Shown here one piece after another: positions 42,660 through 52,399 of a DNA stretch of 64,000 nt (the stretch's first letter is position 1; the number at the start of each line of letters is the position of its first letter). The notes beneath the pieces are model-generated. The model did not search any database, was not told the DNA's origin, and worked only from the letters and a program-made list of their open reading frames with translations. A program made the position numbers and the translations under genes. Source of the stretch: Sorex araneus (Eukaryota > Chordata > Mammalia > Eulipotyphla > Soricidae); assembly GCF_027595985.1 (NCBI RefSeq), contig NC_073302.1, forward strand, positions 170,116,034 to 170,180,033, read 5' to 3'.

Positions 42660-43245
42660 TTCACAACTCTATATGGTATTTTATCAAAAAGTTTCAAATC
42701 ACTTGCCTATAAATGACATTTTTTCCCTTGTAAAGTTAGAGCTTATTTTTGCATAACTTACTTGTAACTGACTACTTTGGAAAATTAACCCTCCATTAAA
42801 AGTTTTAGCAGTGATTCCATCACTATAACACAAAGATATTTCTGTAATTACATTTAACTATAGCATTAGGCTACTGCCTGATGCTTTTGATTCCAAGAAA
42901 GTTTAACTTCATTCTGTAGAGAAAACATTTGGATGATTAGGGATTGGACTAACTACCCATCCACATGAAAACTGAGCATACAATGAAACAATTCATCATG
43001 CAAAAAATAGCCACCATAAAAAAAAAAGTTTCCTGAAAGGTAAATTATAAAAGTATGCATTTACCCAATCATTTTAAATACCATAATTATACAGGCTGCT
43101 CATCAAAAGACTTTTAAGACTCATTAAAATCATAAAACAATTCTAATTAAATCCATATTTAAATTAAGTTTCTACAACTAACCTACATGGTACTTTAAAT
43201 CAAACCAAAAAACGTTGTATAAAAGATCCAATTAATTGTAAGTTT
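42660..43245. other. AT-rich DNA, nothing recognised
   Basis: No repeat or coding signal. Confidence 0.5.
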
Positions 43246-43249
43246 TTGT

Positions 43250-44020
43250 AAGAATTAAAGCCTAATTACTCTATGATTAAGTTTCCCCAAATGTAATCAT
43301 CAATGGCTCTATTCAGAAGAATTAGCCTTCTGTACCCCAGATGCCAGCAGAGCACTGCAGCCTGTGCTTCACACCAGCAACCCTATTCATGGGAAATCAG
43401 CATGACTGTGGAAACTCTCCCCCCACCCACACTGGGGAGCCAAGTGGCAACATCCAACAAAGCTGCATATTTTAGACAGATAAATACCTTCCTATCTTGC
43501 GAAGAACCCTGTCAGATTTAATGGATCCCTGTTTATCAGCAAATCAAAAATTCCATTGTCAGAAGCAGGCTTTAGAAACAACAGTCATTTCCAAGATTCC
43601 CAAGTTGATGGGAAAAGATGCACAAGAAAAAAAAAAGATTTTCAGCAGCGGAGAAAGAGAACGCGGCCTTCTAATGGGACGGCGCTGAAGCATTTCCTTC
43701 CAACTCTATGCAACTCTTCTTTCTTACTTAGCTACTTGAAATGTTTTTCATTTTTATTAGCCCAACTTCCCACGGGAAAGAAAATAAAAAAGCTCTGTGA
43801 CATCGCTGCCTCTTGTGTGTTCTCCAAAACTAATTAACCCTATAAAGTTATTAGGGCAGCATCAATTTTTTTTCTATGACATCACACAAGGTGAAGGTTA
43901 CTTCTATAATATTCTTGGCTTCATTCATGTGGTGCCTACCTCACAAATATAATTTATTATAATTTCCCTAGTGCCCTGATAGCCGAGTGATTAGTTATTA
44001 TGGTACATAAAGAGTTCAGA
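43250..44020. promoter_or_regulatory. Candidate conserved noncoding block
   Basis: Unique sequence of near-balanced composition between AT-rich flanks. Homeodomain-type cores cluster at both ends: GCCTAATTACTCTATGATTAAG (43260-43281), AAACTAATTAACCC (43827-43840), GAGTGATTAGTTATTATG (43985-44002). A CRE-like TATGACATCACAC is at 43875-43887. Short frames (for example 43303-43521) resemble no known protein. Confidence 0.4.
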
Positions 44021-44584
44021 CATATCACACATGATTTATAGCCTCTATTTCTGATAATCTAATTTTCTTTTATGGTAAAAATAAATTTGCTATTTATGTT
44101 TTATAGATTGTTATTTTGAGAAAAATGACTAAAGTATCTTCCTATGGGTGCTGGCAAAAAAAAAAAAACAACTGGAAGCTAAAAATTCAAAAGTTTGGGC
44201 TATAAGGTCAGATTTTTTGCCTAGTAGACAAGAAATTTTTCTAAGTTACCCTTGTTTGTGCGGGTGACCATTTAAACAAGGCTGGTGCTACCGGCCGAAT
44301 CACCCTCAGATGTCACTATTAGAAATGGTGGTTCTCGACAGCTGGGACTGAGTTCAGGATTTAACAGCAAGACTTTCTTCTTCCAGTTCCATTGTCCCAG
44401 ACATAAACAGTACCCAACACTAGCCAGAAAAAAAAAACTATTTTCAGACATTTTTGTTGTTGTTTTTTTGAACTGCAGGTTTGCTGACATGTGTTTGCTT
44501 TAAAGAAAAGGAAATGTTTAGTATAATAATTCTTAAATTCTTAAATTTCCTAACAAAGACACCATTTCCCTCTTCTCTTTATTA

Positions 44585-44749
44585 TTTATTTTTACTATAC
44601 TATCCAGTGGTACTCAAGACTTCCTCTGGGATTTGGGCTCAGGGATCACTCAAGCCAGGGCTAGGGGAATCATTTGGGTGCTGGGGATCGAACCTGATTC
44701 AGTCATGTGCACGGCAAGTGCCTTACCTGCAGTATTCTCTCTGGCCCCA
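44585..44749 (-). repeat. A-tailed SINE with duplication
   Basis: A diverged body (CAGTGGTACTCAAGACTTCC, GGGGATCGAACCTGATTC) still flanked by the exact 15-bp repeat CTCTTCTCTTTATTA (44570-44584 and 44750-44764). Confidence 0.88.
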
Positions 44750-44818
44750 CTCTTCTCTTTATTAGCTTCCTTTTTATTCTGCTGATGTTATTTATGTGAA
44801 TGATAAATTCAGGGGTTA

Positions 44819-44834
44819 TATAGAAACAGTTTTT
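44819..44834. repeat. L1 target-site duplication, left (3') copy
   Basis: TATAGAAACAGTTTTT. Its last bases merge with the T-run (44830-44839) that represents the L1 poly(A) tail. Confidence 0.93.
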
Positions 44835-44839
44835 TTTTT

Positions 44840-44864
44840 CTGTTCATATATTTTATTATAACAT
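44840..44864 (-). other. Candidate 3' transduction in L1 tail
   Basis: About 25 bp of non-L1 sequence lies between two A-runs: the ordinary L1 tail (44865-44890) and the terminal A-run (44830-44839). On the L1 sense strand it contains TATAATAAAATATATG, with an AATAAA hexamer about 12 nt before the terminal A-run. This is what is expected when a source L1 transcript reads through its own weak signal to a genomic one downstream. Confidence 0.6.
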
Positions 44865-45331
44865 TTTTTTTTAAATTTATTTATTTTTAATTAGAGAATC
44901 ACCGTGAGGGTACAGTTACAGATTTATACACTTTTGTGCTTATACTTCCCTCATACAAAGTTTGGAACCCATCCCTTCACCAGTGCCCATTCTCCACCAC
45001 CCGTAAACCCAGTGTCCCTCCCACCCTCCCCAATCCCATCTCTCCCCCACCCCACCCTGCCACTGTGGCAAGGCATTCCCTTCTGTTTTCTCTCTCTAAT
45101 TAGCTGTTGTGGTTTGCAATAAAGGTGTTGAGTGGCCGCTGTGCTCAGTCTCTAGCCCTCATTCAGCCCGCAACTCCCTTCCCCCACATGGCCTTCGACT
45201 ACAATGTAGTTGGTGATCGCTTCTCTGAGTTGACCTTTCCCCGGAACGTGAGGCCAGCCTCGAAGCCATGGAGTCAACCTCCTGGTACTTATTTCTACAG
45301 TTCTTGGGTGTTAGTCTCCCACTCTGTTATT
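44865..45331 (-). other. L1 3' UTR
   Basis: From the ORF2 stop to the A-rich tail. On the sense strand it carries a G-rich purine segment (45012-45060 complement) and a sequence complementary to ACCGTGAGGGTACAGTTACA near the tail. Copies of this segment recur at 5.2, 5.4, 14.0, 23.3, 27.8-28.3, 36.2, 36.4 and 39.8 kb, so it is the dominant L1 3' end here. Confidence 0.85.
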
Positions 45332-48300
45332 CTATATACCATAGATGAGTGCAATCTTTCTATGTCTGTCTCTCTCTTTCTGACTCATTTCACTCAGCAT
45401 GAAACTTTTCATGCCCATCCACTTGACTACAAAATTCTTGACCTCCTTTTTTCTAACAGCTGCATAGTATTCCATTGTATAGATGTACCAAAGTTTCCTC
45501 AACCAGTCATCCGTTCTGGGGCATTCGGGTTTTTTCCAGATTCTGGCTATTGTAAACAGTGCTGCGATGAACATACATGTGCAGATGTTGTTTCGATTGT
45601 ACTTTTTTGCCTCTCTGGGATATATTCCCAGCAGTGGTATTGCTGGGTCAAATGGGAATTCAATATCTAATTTTTTGAGAGTCGTCCAAATTGTTTTCCA
45701 GAAGGGCTGAACCAGTCGGCATTCCCACCAGCAGTGAAGAAGGGTCCCTTTCTCCCCACATCCTCTCCAACAGCGGTTGCTTTTGTTCTTTTGGATGTGT
45801 GCTAGTCTCTGTGGTGTGAGGTGGTATCTCAAAGTTGTTTTGATCTGCATCTCTCTGATGATTAGTGATGCAGAGCACTTTTTCATGTGCCTTTTGGCCA
45901 TTCGTATTTCTTCCTTGGTAAAGTTTCTGTTCATTTCTTCGCCCCATTTTTTGATGGGATTGGATGTTTTCTTCTTGTAGAGTTCAACCAGTGCTTTATA
46001 TACCATTGATATCAACCCCTTATCTGATGGGTATTGTGTAAATATCCTTTCCCATTCTGTGGATAGTCTTTGTATTCTGGTCACTGTATCTCTTGCGGTG
46101 CAGAAGCTTTTTAGTTTAATGTAGTCCCATTTGTTGATCTCTGTTTTTACTAGATTGCTTAGTTCCGTGTCACCTTTGAAGATACCTTTATCTTCAATAT
46201 CGTGGAGGGTTTCGCCGACCTTGTCTTCAATGTACCTTATGGTTTGTGGTCTAATGTTGAGGTCTTTAATCCATTTTGATCTGACTTTTGTGCATGGTGT
46301 CAGGTCAAGGTCTAAATCCATTTTTTTGCATGTGGTTGTCCAGTTGTGCCAGCACCATTTGTTAAAGAGGCTTTCCTTGCTCCACTTCACATCTCTTGCT
46401 CCCTTATCAAAGATTAGATGGTTATACATTTGGGGTTGTGTGTAGGGATATTCCACCCTGTTCCATTGGTCTACGGCTCTGCCTTTGTTCCAGTACCATG
46501 CTGTTTTAATTGTTACTGCTTTGTAGTAAAGTTTGAGGTTGGGGATGGTGATGCCTCCCATCATCTTTTTCCCAAGAATTGTTTTAGCTATCCTTGGACG
46601 TTTATTATTCCATATGAATTTTAGGATTGCTTGATCCATTTCTTTGAAGAATGTCATGGGTATACTTATAGGGATCGCATTGAATCTGTATAATGCTTTA
46701 GGGAGTATTGCCATTTTGACAACATTGATTCTCCCTATCCACGAGCAGGGTATATGTTTCCATTTCCTCATGTCCTCTTTTATTTCATGGAGTAGCGTTA
46801 TGTAGTTTTCTTTGTAAAGGTCTTTTACTTCCTTGGTTAAGCTGATTCCGAGGTACCTGATTTTCTGGGGCACGATTGTGAATGGGATTGCTTTTTTCAT
46901 GTCCCTTTCCTCTGCCTCATTGTTTGCATATATGAAGGTCATGGATTTTTGGGTATTGATTTTGTAGCCTGCAACTTTACTGTATAAGTCTATTGTTTCT
47001 AAGAGTTTCTTAGTAGAGGTTTTAGGCTTCTCTAGATATAGTATCATGTCGTCTGCAAATAGTGAGAGTTTGATTTCTTCCCTTCCTATCTGGATGCCCT
47101 TAATCTCTTTTTCTTGTCTAATAGCTATCGCAAGTACTTCCAGTACTATATTGAAGAGGAGTGGTGAGAGTGGGCATCCTTGTCTTGTGCCTGATCTCAG
47201 AGGAAAGGCCCTTAGTTTTTCCCCGTTGAGGATAATGCTTGCCGTAGGCTTGTGATAGATGGCTTCGACTATCTTGAGGAAAGTTCCTCCAAACCCCATT
47301 TTGGCGAGGGTTTTCATCATGAAAGGATGTTGGATCTTGTCAAATGCTTTCTCTGCATCTATTGATATGATCATATGGTTTTTATCTTTACTTTTGTTGA
47401 TATGCTGGATTATGTTGATTGATTTCCGAATGTTAAACCATCCTTGCATCCCTGGGATGAATCCCACTTGGTCGTGATGTATGATCTTTTTGATGAGTTG
47501 TTGGATCCTATTTGCTAGTATTTTGTTGAGGATCTTCGCATCGGTGTTCATCAGGGAAATTGGTCTGTAATTTTCTTTCTTAGTGGTGTCTTTGTTTGCT
47601 TTTGGTATTAGGGAGATATGTGCTTCATAGAAACTGTTTGGGAGAGTTCCTGTTTTTTCAATTTCCTGGAAAAGTTTGAGGAAAACAGGCAATAGGTCTT
47701 CTTTAAATGTTTGGAAGAATTCGCCAGTGAAACCATCTGGGCCTGGGCTTTTGTTTTTGGGGAGGTTTTTGATTACCGTTTCAATTTCCTTAACATTGAT
47801 GGGTCTATTCAGGTATTCCAGGTCTTCTTTCTTCAGTGTTGGGAGATTATAGGAATCAAGGAATCCATCCATTTCTTTTAGGTTCTCCTTTTTTGTGGCG
47901 TAAAGACTTTCAAAGTAGTCTCTAATGATCTTTTGAATCTCACTGGTTTCTGTTATGATGTCCCCCTTTTCATTTCTGATTCGATTTATTAGAGTTTTCT
48001 CTCTTTCTTTCTTTGTGAGACTTGCTAGCAGTTTATCAATCTTATTTATTTTCTCAAAGAACCAACTCTTTGTTTCATTGATCTTTCGGATTGTTTTTTT
48101 GGTTTCGATGTCATTAATTTCTGCTCTAATTTTTATTATTTCTTTCCTTCGGTCTGGTTTGGGGTCCTTTCTCTGGTCCTTTTCTAGGGTCTTGAGTCGT
48201 GAAGTCAAGCTATCTATGTGGATCCTTTCTTCCTTCCTGAGGAATGCTTGGAGAGCTATAAATTTTCCCCTTAACACGGCTTTAGCTGCGTCCCATAGGT

Positions 48301-49150
48301 TTTGGTAGCTCGTGTCTTCATTCTCATTTGTTTCTAAGTATCTTTTGATTTCTTCCTTGATTTCCTTCTTGACCCACTCATTGTTCAACATGGAATTGTT
48401 TAATTTCCAGGTGTTTGATTTGATTTTCCGTATTTGTGGGTGGTTAGCTTCTATCTTCAGCGCATCGTGGTCTGAAAAGATGGTTGATACAATTTCTATT
48501 TTTCCGATTCTATTGAGGTATGTTCTGGGGCCCAGTACATGGTCTATTTTTGAAAATGTTCCATGTGCACTGGAAAAGAATGTGTATTCTTTCTTTTTGG
48601 GGTGTAAGGCCCTGTATAGGTCTATTAGGCCTCTCTCTTCAATTTCTTCATTCAGAGTTAGTGTTTCCTTGTTGAGTTTTGTTCTTGTGGATCTATCTAG
48701 AGGTGATAAGGCCATATTGAAGTCTCCGACTACAATTGTGCTGTTAGTGATGTCCTCTTTGAAGTCTGTTAGGAGTCGTTTTAAATATTTAGCCGGTCGT
48801 TTGTTAGGAGCATATACGTTTAAGAGTGTGATTTCTTCCTGTTGTACATATCCCTTGATAAACAGAAAATGACCTTCGCTGTCCCTTTTGATCTTTTTCA
48901 TCCTGAAATCTATGTTGTCGGATACCAGGATGGCCACTCCAGCTTTTTTAAGGGGGTTGTTTGCTTGGAGGATTGTTTTCCATCCTTTGACTTTGAGTCT
49001 ATGTTTACTCTGTTTGTTCAGGTGTGTTTCTTGCAGGCAACAGAATGTTGGGTTTAATTTCCGGATCCATTTAGCCACTCTGTGTCTTTTGATAGGTGCA
49101 TTTAGGCCATTGACATTGAGAGAGATTATTGTGATGTGGTTTTGTGTCAT
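45332..49150 (-). CDS. ORF2: L1 ORF2 protein: endonuclease-reverse transcriptase
   Basis: An uninterrupted 1272-residue frame (human L1 ORF2p is 1275), ATG to TAG. It nicks target DNA and reverse-transcribes L1 RNA at the nick. The N-terminal APE-type endonuclease (about 1-238) has the expected residues: N14 (NVNG), E41 (QETH), Y113, D143 and N145 (VGDFN), D203 (KIDH), S226-D227-H228 (SDHD). The reverse transcriptase spans about 450-770, with D598 in [10 protein letters not shown], the [12 protein letters not shown] block, and the catalytic FADD at 698-701. The C-terminal Cys-rich motif [18 protein letters not shown] (about 1125-1145) has the C-x3-C-x7-H-x4-C spacing of L1. Start: the ATG lies 42 nt after the ORF1 stop, as expected for translation of a bicistronic L1 RNA. 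All key residues are present, so the product could be active. This is a mobile-element gene, not a host gene. Confidence 0.97.
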   Translation of the reverse strand: MTQNHITIISLNVNGLNAPIKRHRVAKWIRKLNPTFCCLQETHLNKQSKHRLKVKGWKTILQANNPLKKAGVAILVSDNIDFRMKKIKRDSEGHFLFIKGYVQQEEITLLNVYAPNKRPAKYLKRLLTDFKEDITNSTIVVGDFNMALSPLDRSTRTKLNKETLTLNEEIEERGLIDLYRALHPKKKEYTFFSSAHGTFSKIDHVLGPRTYLNRIGKIEIVSTIFSDHDALKIEANHPQIRKIKSNTWKLNNSMLNNEWVKKEIKEEIKRYLETNENEDTSYQNLWDAAKAVLRGKFIALQAFLRKEERIHIDSLTSRLKTLEKDQRKDPKPDRRKEIIKIRAEINDIETKKTIRKINETKSWFFEKINKIDKLLASLTKKEREKTLINRIRNEKGDIITETSEIQKIIRDYFESLYATKKENLKEMDGFLDSYNLPTLKKEDLEYLNRPINVKEIETVIKNLPKNKSPGPDGFTGEFFQTFKEDLLPVFLKLFQEIEKTGTLPNSFYEAHISLIPKANKDTTKKENYRPISLMNTDAKILNKILANRIQQLIKKIIHHDQVGFIPGMQGWFNIRKSINIIQHINKSKDKNHMIISIDAEKAFDKIQHPFMMKTLAKMGFGGTFLKIVEAIYHKPTASIILNGEKLRAFPLRSGTRQGCPLSPLLFNIVLEVLAIAIRQEKEIKGIQIGREEIKLSLFADDMILYLEKPKTSTKKLLETIDLYSKVAGYKINTQKSMTFIYANNEAEERDMKKAIPFTIVPQKIRYLGISLTKEVKDLYKENYITLLHEIKEDMRKWKHIPCSWIGRINVVKMAILPKALYRFNAIPISIPMTFFKEMDQAILKFIWNNKRPRIAKTILGKKMMGGITIPNLKLYYKAVTIKTAWYWNKGRAVDQWNRVEYPYTQPQMYNHLIFDKGARDVKWSKESLFNKWCWHNWTTTCKKMDLDLDLTPCTKVRSKWIKDLNIRPQTIRYIEDKVGETLHDIEDKGIFKGDTELSNLVKTEINKWDYIKLKSFCTARDTVTRIQRLSTEWERIFTQYPSDKGLISMVYKALVELYKKKTSNPIKKWGEEMNRNFTKEEIRMAKRHMKKCSASLIIREMQIKTTLRYHLTPQRLAHIQKNKSNRCWRGCGEKGTLLHCWWECRLVQPFWKTIWTTLKKLDIEFPFDPAIPLLGIYPREAKKYNRNNICTCMFIAALFTIARIWKKPECPRTDDWLRKLWYIYTMEYYAAVRKKEVKNFVVKWMGMKSFMLSEMSQKERDRHRKIALIYGI

Positions 49151-49192
49151 CTTTCTGTGGGATTTGTTGTTCTTATGGGGCTCCTCCTTGTC

Positions 49193-50155
49193 TTACAGTA
49201 GCCCCTTTAGACCTTCTTTCAAGATTGGTTTTGAGTCTATGAAGTTCCTGAGCTGTTGTTTATCCGAGAAATAGTGTATGGTTCCTTCGAGTTTGAGTGA
49301 GAGTTTAGCTGGATAAAGTATTCTTGGTGAGGCATTCATTTCGTTGAGTTTTTTCACTATGTCCCACCATTGTCTTCGGGCTCGGAGGGTTTCTTCTGAC
49401 AGATCGGCCGTAAATCTGAGGGGTGCTCCTTTGTATGTGATTTCCCTCTTTGACCTTGCTACTTGTAGAATTGTGTCTCTATCTACAGCATCCGCCATTC
49501 TGACTATGATATGCCTTGGAGTCTTTTTATTTGGGTCTCTTTTTGCTGGCACTCTTCGGACTTCTTGTATCTGGACGCCTGCCTTCTCCAGCTCTGGGAA
49601 TTTCTTAGTGATGATGTCTTTGACTATGTTTTTTTCATTGGGGTTACTTCCCTGTGGTTCTGGTACTCCAATGATTCTTATGTTGTTCCTCTTGAAATCA
49701 TCCCCCAGGGCTCTGATTCGCTCTATAGCCATTTTGAGGTCTTTGGCCATTATTTGTTGCTGTCTGTAAGCTTTCTGCAGCTCATCCTCAAGCTCGCTGA
49801 TTCTGTCTTCGGCTGTAGTCATTCTGCTGTTGAGGGCATCTAGTGAGATTTTTATTTCATCTACCGATTGCTTTATTTGTGAGACTTCGGTTCGAAGGTT
49901 TGAAATTTCTGCTCTCATTTCTGCTCTCATTTGTTCCTGTATTTTCTTGGTAGACCGTTCCAGCGCTTGATTCATCTCCTCCCTTAATTTATTGGATGTC
50001 TGTTCCATAGTTGCTTGGAGTAGGTCGACTCTCCTCCATATTTCCTCTCTGAATTGTTTATCTGAGAGGTCGTAGATGTTGGGAGACTCTTTTGAGGTTT
50101 CTAGTATCTTTTCTTCTCCCTCTCTTCGTGGAGGGGATTTTCGCTGTTTCTTCAT
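49193..50155 (-). CDS. ORF1: L1 ORF1 protein: trimeric RNA-binding chaperone
   Basis: An intact 320-residue frame (human L1 ORF1p is 338), ATG to TAA. In this family the protein coats L1 RNA in cis and forms cytoplasmic ribonucleoprotein particles. A basic N-terminus (MKKQRKSPPRREGEEK) is followed by a long coiled coil (about 40-152, Leu/Ile heptads with many Glu/Lys/Arg), then an RRM domain starting at RNNIRIIGVPE (157-167) with PRHIIVRM (213-220). The C-terminal domain follows (about 252-320), including YPAKLSLK and IHYFSDKQ. The coiled coil contains a direct MRAEMRAE repeat (residues 77-84) encoded by a 12-bp tandem duplication at 49906-49929. It sits just downstream of the 5' UTR and 42 nt upstream of ORF2, the normal L1 order. 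Confidence 0.96.
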   Translation of the reverse strand: MKKQRKSPPRREGEEKILETSKESPNIYDLSDKQFREEIWRRVDLLQATMEQTSNKLREEMNQALERSTKKIQEQMRAEMRAEISNLRTEVSQIKQSVDEIKISLDALNSRMTTAEDRISELEDELQKAYRQQQIMAKDLKMAIERIRALGDDFKRNNIRIIGVPEPQGSNPNEKNIVKDIITKKFPELEKAGVQIQEVRRVPAKRDPNKKTPRHIIVRMADAVDRDTILQVARSKREITYKGAPLRFTADLSEETLRARRQWWDIVKKLNEMNASPRILYPAKLSLKLEGTIHYFSDKQQLRNFIDSKPILKEGLKGLL

Positions 50156-50834
50156 ATTGTCACGGAAGTGCAGAGTTGGAACCTTGTAGTTATTTATTCC
50201 TCTTCCTTTTTGTGGGAAGAAGGGGCTCCGATTGTGCTAAACTTCCCTTATTCACTGATAGCTTTTATACTGTCAGCCTAAGCTAATGGCTAATTTGCGT
50301 AAATGTTTGAGATCGCAAAAGTGAGTTTTCAAAGGAATACACAGTACGGATTGAGCTGAGGTAGCAAAGAATAACTGCGGCCGCGTTAGCGTTGGCCGCT
50401 CTGAGAGGAGGCCACGCCCACTTTAGACAACGCCCACTAAGACACAGATAGAATGAATTCTATCAATTGTGGCCAAAGGAGAAGGCATGGAATGGTAAAA
50501 AAAAAAATAACTGCGGCCGCGTTAGCGTTGGCCGCTCCGGAAAGAGGCCACGCCCACTTTTTAGGCCACGCCCCCTGAGATGAGGACACGCCCCTAAGCA
50601 GCAGAATGGGGATTGGTCAGGATCAGACGGCGGCGGCGGAAAGGTGCCAGGCAGGGGCTTCAGGAGAAGCCCCGAGCCGCGGCGGGCAGGGGGCGGGGAG
50701 GGGGCTTCTCCGCGCTGAGGCAGGCTCTCCAAGGGATTGCCTGTTTACCTGCAGGATGGAGATTGGTCAGGATCAGACGGCGGCGGCGGAAAGGTGCCAG
50801 GCAGGGGCTTCAGGAGAAGCCCCGAGCCGCGGCC
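50156..50834 (-). promoter_or_regulatory. L1 5' UTR / internal promoter with tandem modules
   Basis: GC-rich and CpG-rich against an AT-rich background. Two repeat types are visible. (1) A 150-bp period: the 73-bp blocks 50611-50683 and 50761-50833 are identical, giving 1.5 monomers at the outer end; each holds GATTGGTCAG, an inverted CCAAT box on the sense strand. (2) A 136-bp period: ATAACTGCGGCCGCGTTAGC occurs at 50371 and 50507. Five CACGCCC-type boxes (50412, 50429, 50548, 50566, 50586) resemble SP/KLF sites. The arrangement recalls the monomeric promoters of rodent L1. Promoter function is inferred. Confidence 0.8.
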
Positions 50835-50850
50835 TATAGAAACAGTTTTT
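50835..50850. repeat. L1 target-site duplication, right (5') copy
   Basis: TATAGAAACAGTTTTT, identical to the left copy over 16 bp. One extra C at 50834 (G on the L1 sense strand) separates it from the monomer sequence. Confidence 0.93.
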
Positions 50851-51127
50851 ACTCTAAGAGAAAACTTCACCAGTGAAGCTCATCTAATAACTGATGGCTA
50901 TGGAAAAGTGTAGAACTCAGGAAGGCAGATCTTAAGAGGGTGAATGACAGAACATTCCATTAATCCAGCCCATGACTTGAGAGGTGAGGACATGAAAGAA
51001 GTGTATCTGGGAGGTCTCTCTTTTTCCGTATCAGATATAAAATATCCCTGCACAAGTGATCAGCTATACAACAGAACAGTGGCCTGATAAGCCATACAAC
51101 ACATAATAATGGTTCCTTGCCATTTAG

Positions 51128-51322
51128 GGCTGGAGCGATAGCACAGCGGTTGGGCGTTTGCCTTTCACGTGGCCGACCCGAGTTCGATTCCTCTGCCCCT
51201 CTCGGAGAGCCTGGCAAGCTACCCGTGCGTATTGGATATGCCAAAAACAGTAACAATAAGTCTCTCAAGGAGACACGTTACTGGTGCCCACTCGAACAAA
51301 TCGATCAACAATGGGATGACAG
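51128..51322 (+). repeat. Type-B SINE with duplication
   Basis: GGGCTGGAGCGATAGCACAG head, CGAGTTCGATTCCTC B box, a single GGCAAGCTACCCGTG motif, then GCCAAAAACAGTAACAA. It ends exactly at GGGATGACAG. Flanks TGCCATTTAGG (51118-51128) and TGCCATTCAGG (51323-51333) differ by one base. There is no tail repeat, so GATGACAG is probably the true 3' end. Confidence 0.9.
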
Positions 51323-51359
51323 TGCCATTCAGGGCTTTTGAATCTCTTTGTATCTATTG

Positions 51360-51500
51360 ACTCTTTCAATCTTCACTATTATGAATTAATAATTCATGTA
51401 AATTACATGATTTCACATTTTATAGACTAAGAAACTGAGACCCAGAGTGGCTCAGTGATTTGCCCTAAGTCTCACAGCAGTAAAGCAGGACTGGGATTCT
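51360..51500 (+). repeat. MIR element
   Basis: ATTTTATAGACTAAGAAACTGAGACCCAGAG (51417-51447), TGATTTGCCCTAAGTCTCACAG (51456-51477) and GCAGGACTGGGATTC are the 3' half of MIR in sense. Confidence 0.85.
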
Positions 51501-51689
51501 TTTTTGATTTTGGTTTGTTTAGTTTGTTGTTAGGTGCCAGGAAATCAATTCCAGAATTTCACACAGGCAAAGGCAAATGCCTGGCCACTGAGATACATCT
51601 GACATGTGTTTGTTCTTTATACCAAATGCATAACGCTCTTTCCCTCTTCTCTGTTCTGTATTTATTTAGGAGAGAATACTTAATCTCAC

Positions 51690-51850
51690 ATAAAAAATGG
51701 ATCAGTAGTCATCTAAGAACTTTATATATCTTAATACATTTGGTTCTCACAACCACCCTATGAGATATGTACTATCACATGTTATTATTTCCATTTTTCA
51801 GATTACAAAGTCAAGGAATTGAAAATTTGCATAGCTTATAACTGTTATGA
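51690..51850 (+). repeat. MIR element
   Basis: GTTCTCACAACCACCCTATGAG (51742-51763), a TATTATTTCCATTTTTCAG segment and CAAAGTCAAGGAATTG correspond to the MIR middle in sense. Confidence 0.75.
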
Positions 51851-51977
51851 AACTTCTGAAGGGAGAAGTGAAATAGAAATGTGAATTGGAAATGAAGCAA
51901 GGTGAATCTGTTCCTGGATTTCCTGTTTCATACACCCTCCTTTTTTGATTCTTCTTCCATTTAACTAAGTGGTTGTG

Positions 51978-52158
51978 AAGGGGCTGGAGTGATAGCACAG
52001 CAGGTAGGGCATTTGCTTTGCACTCGGCCGACCCGGGTTCGATTCCCAGTATCCCATATGGTGCCCAAAGCACTGCCAGGAGTAATTCTTGAGTGCATGA
52101 GCCAGGAGTAACCCCTGTGCATTACCGGGTATGACCCAAAAAGCAAAAAAACAAAAAA
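51978..52158 (+). repeat. A-tailed SINE, young, with duplication
   Basis: Near-consensus, with GGGTTCGATTCCCAG B box and an AAAAAGCAAAAAAACAAAAAA tail. The flank CTAAGTGGTTGTG (51965-51977) against CTAAGTGGATGTG (52160-52172) has one mismatch. Confidence 0.93.
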
Positions 52159-52399
52159 CCTAAGTGGATGTGGAGACCTTCCTAAACCTAGCCTACAGGG
52201 GCAAATGGCAAGTAATTAAAATCATATGGTATTAAAATAAAAATAGAAAAACTGATAAATGAAGCAAAATTGAAAGCCAAGGAATAAAAGAATGCATATA
52301 TGGACAACTAATTTATGACAAAGGAACCAAGAGCCAACAATACGGTAAAGAAAGGCTCATCAACAAATTTGTTGCTTAGTAAAATTAGAATGAGCCATT

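Larger units (their letters stand above)
44835..50834 (-). mobile_element. Full-length L1 retrotransposon, both ORFs open
   Basis: A 6.0-kb LINE-1 on the minus strand: a 679-bp GC-rich 5' UTR, ORF1, a 42-nt spacer, ORF2, a ~450-bp 3' UTR with a purine-rich segment, and an A-rich tail. The 16-bp target duplication TATAGAAACAGTTTTT lies at 44819-44834 and 50835-50850. On the right, the inferred first-strand nick falls between 50850 and 50851 in TTTTT/AC, matching the L1 endonuclease preference TTTT/A. Open frames, an exact duplication and intact catalytic residues all point to a recent insertion that may still be active. Its 3' UTR matches many shorter L1 3' ends in the window. Confidence 0.96.

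Noticed and set aside
45107-45670. 187-codon plus-strand frame
   Set aside because: It is antisense to the L1 3' UTR and ORF2 C-terminus, a shadow of the real minus-strand gene.
48312-48872. 186-codon plus-strand frame and several neighbours up to 141 codons
   Set aside because: Antisense shadows of L1 ORF2 and ORF1.
50498-50507. A-run in the L1 5' UTR as evidence of a nested SINE
   Set aside because: No SINE body is attached and no target duplication surrounds it. It lies between the two 136-bp modules and is more likely an internal feature.
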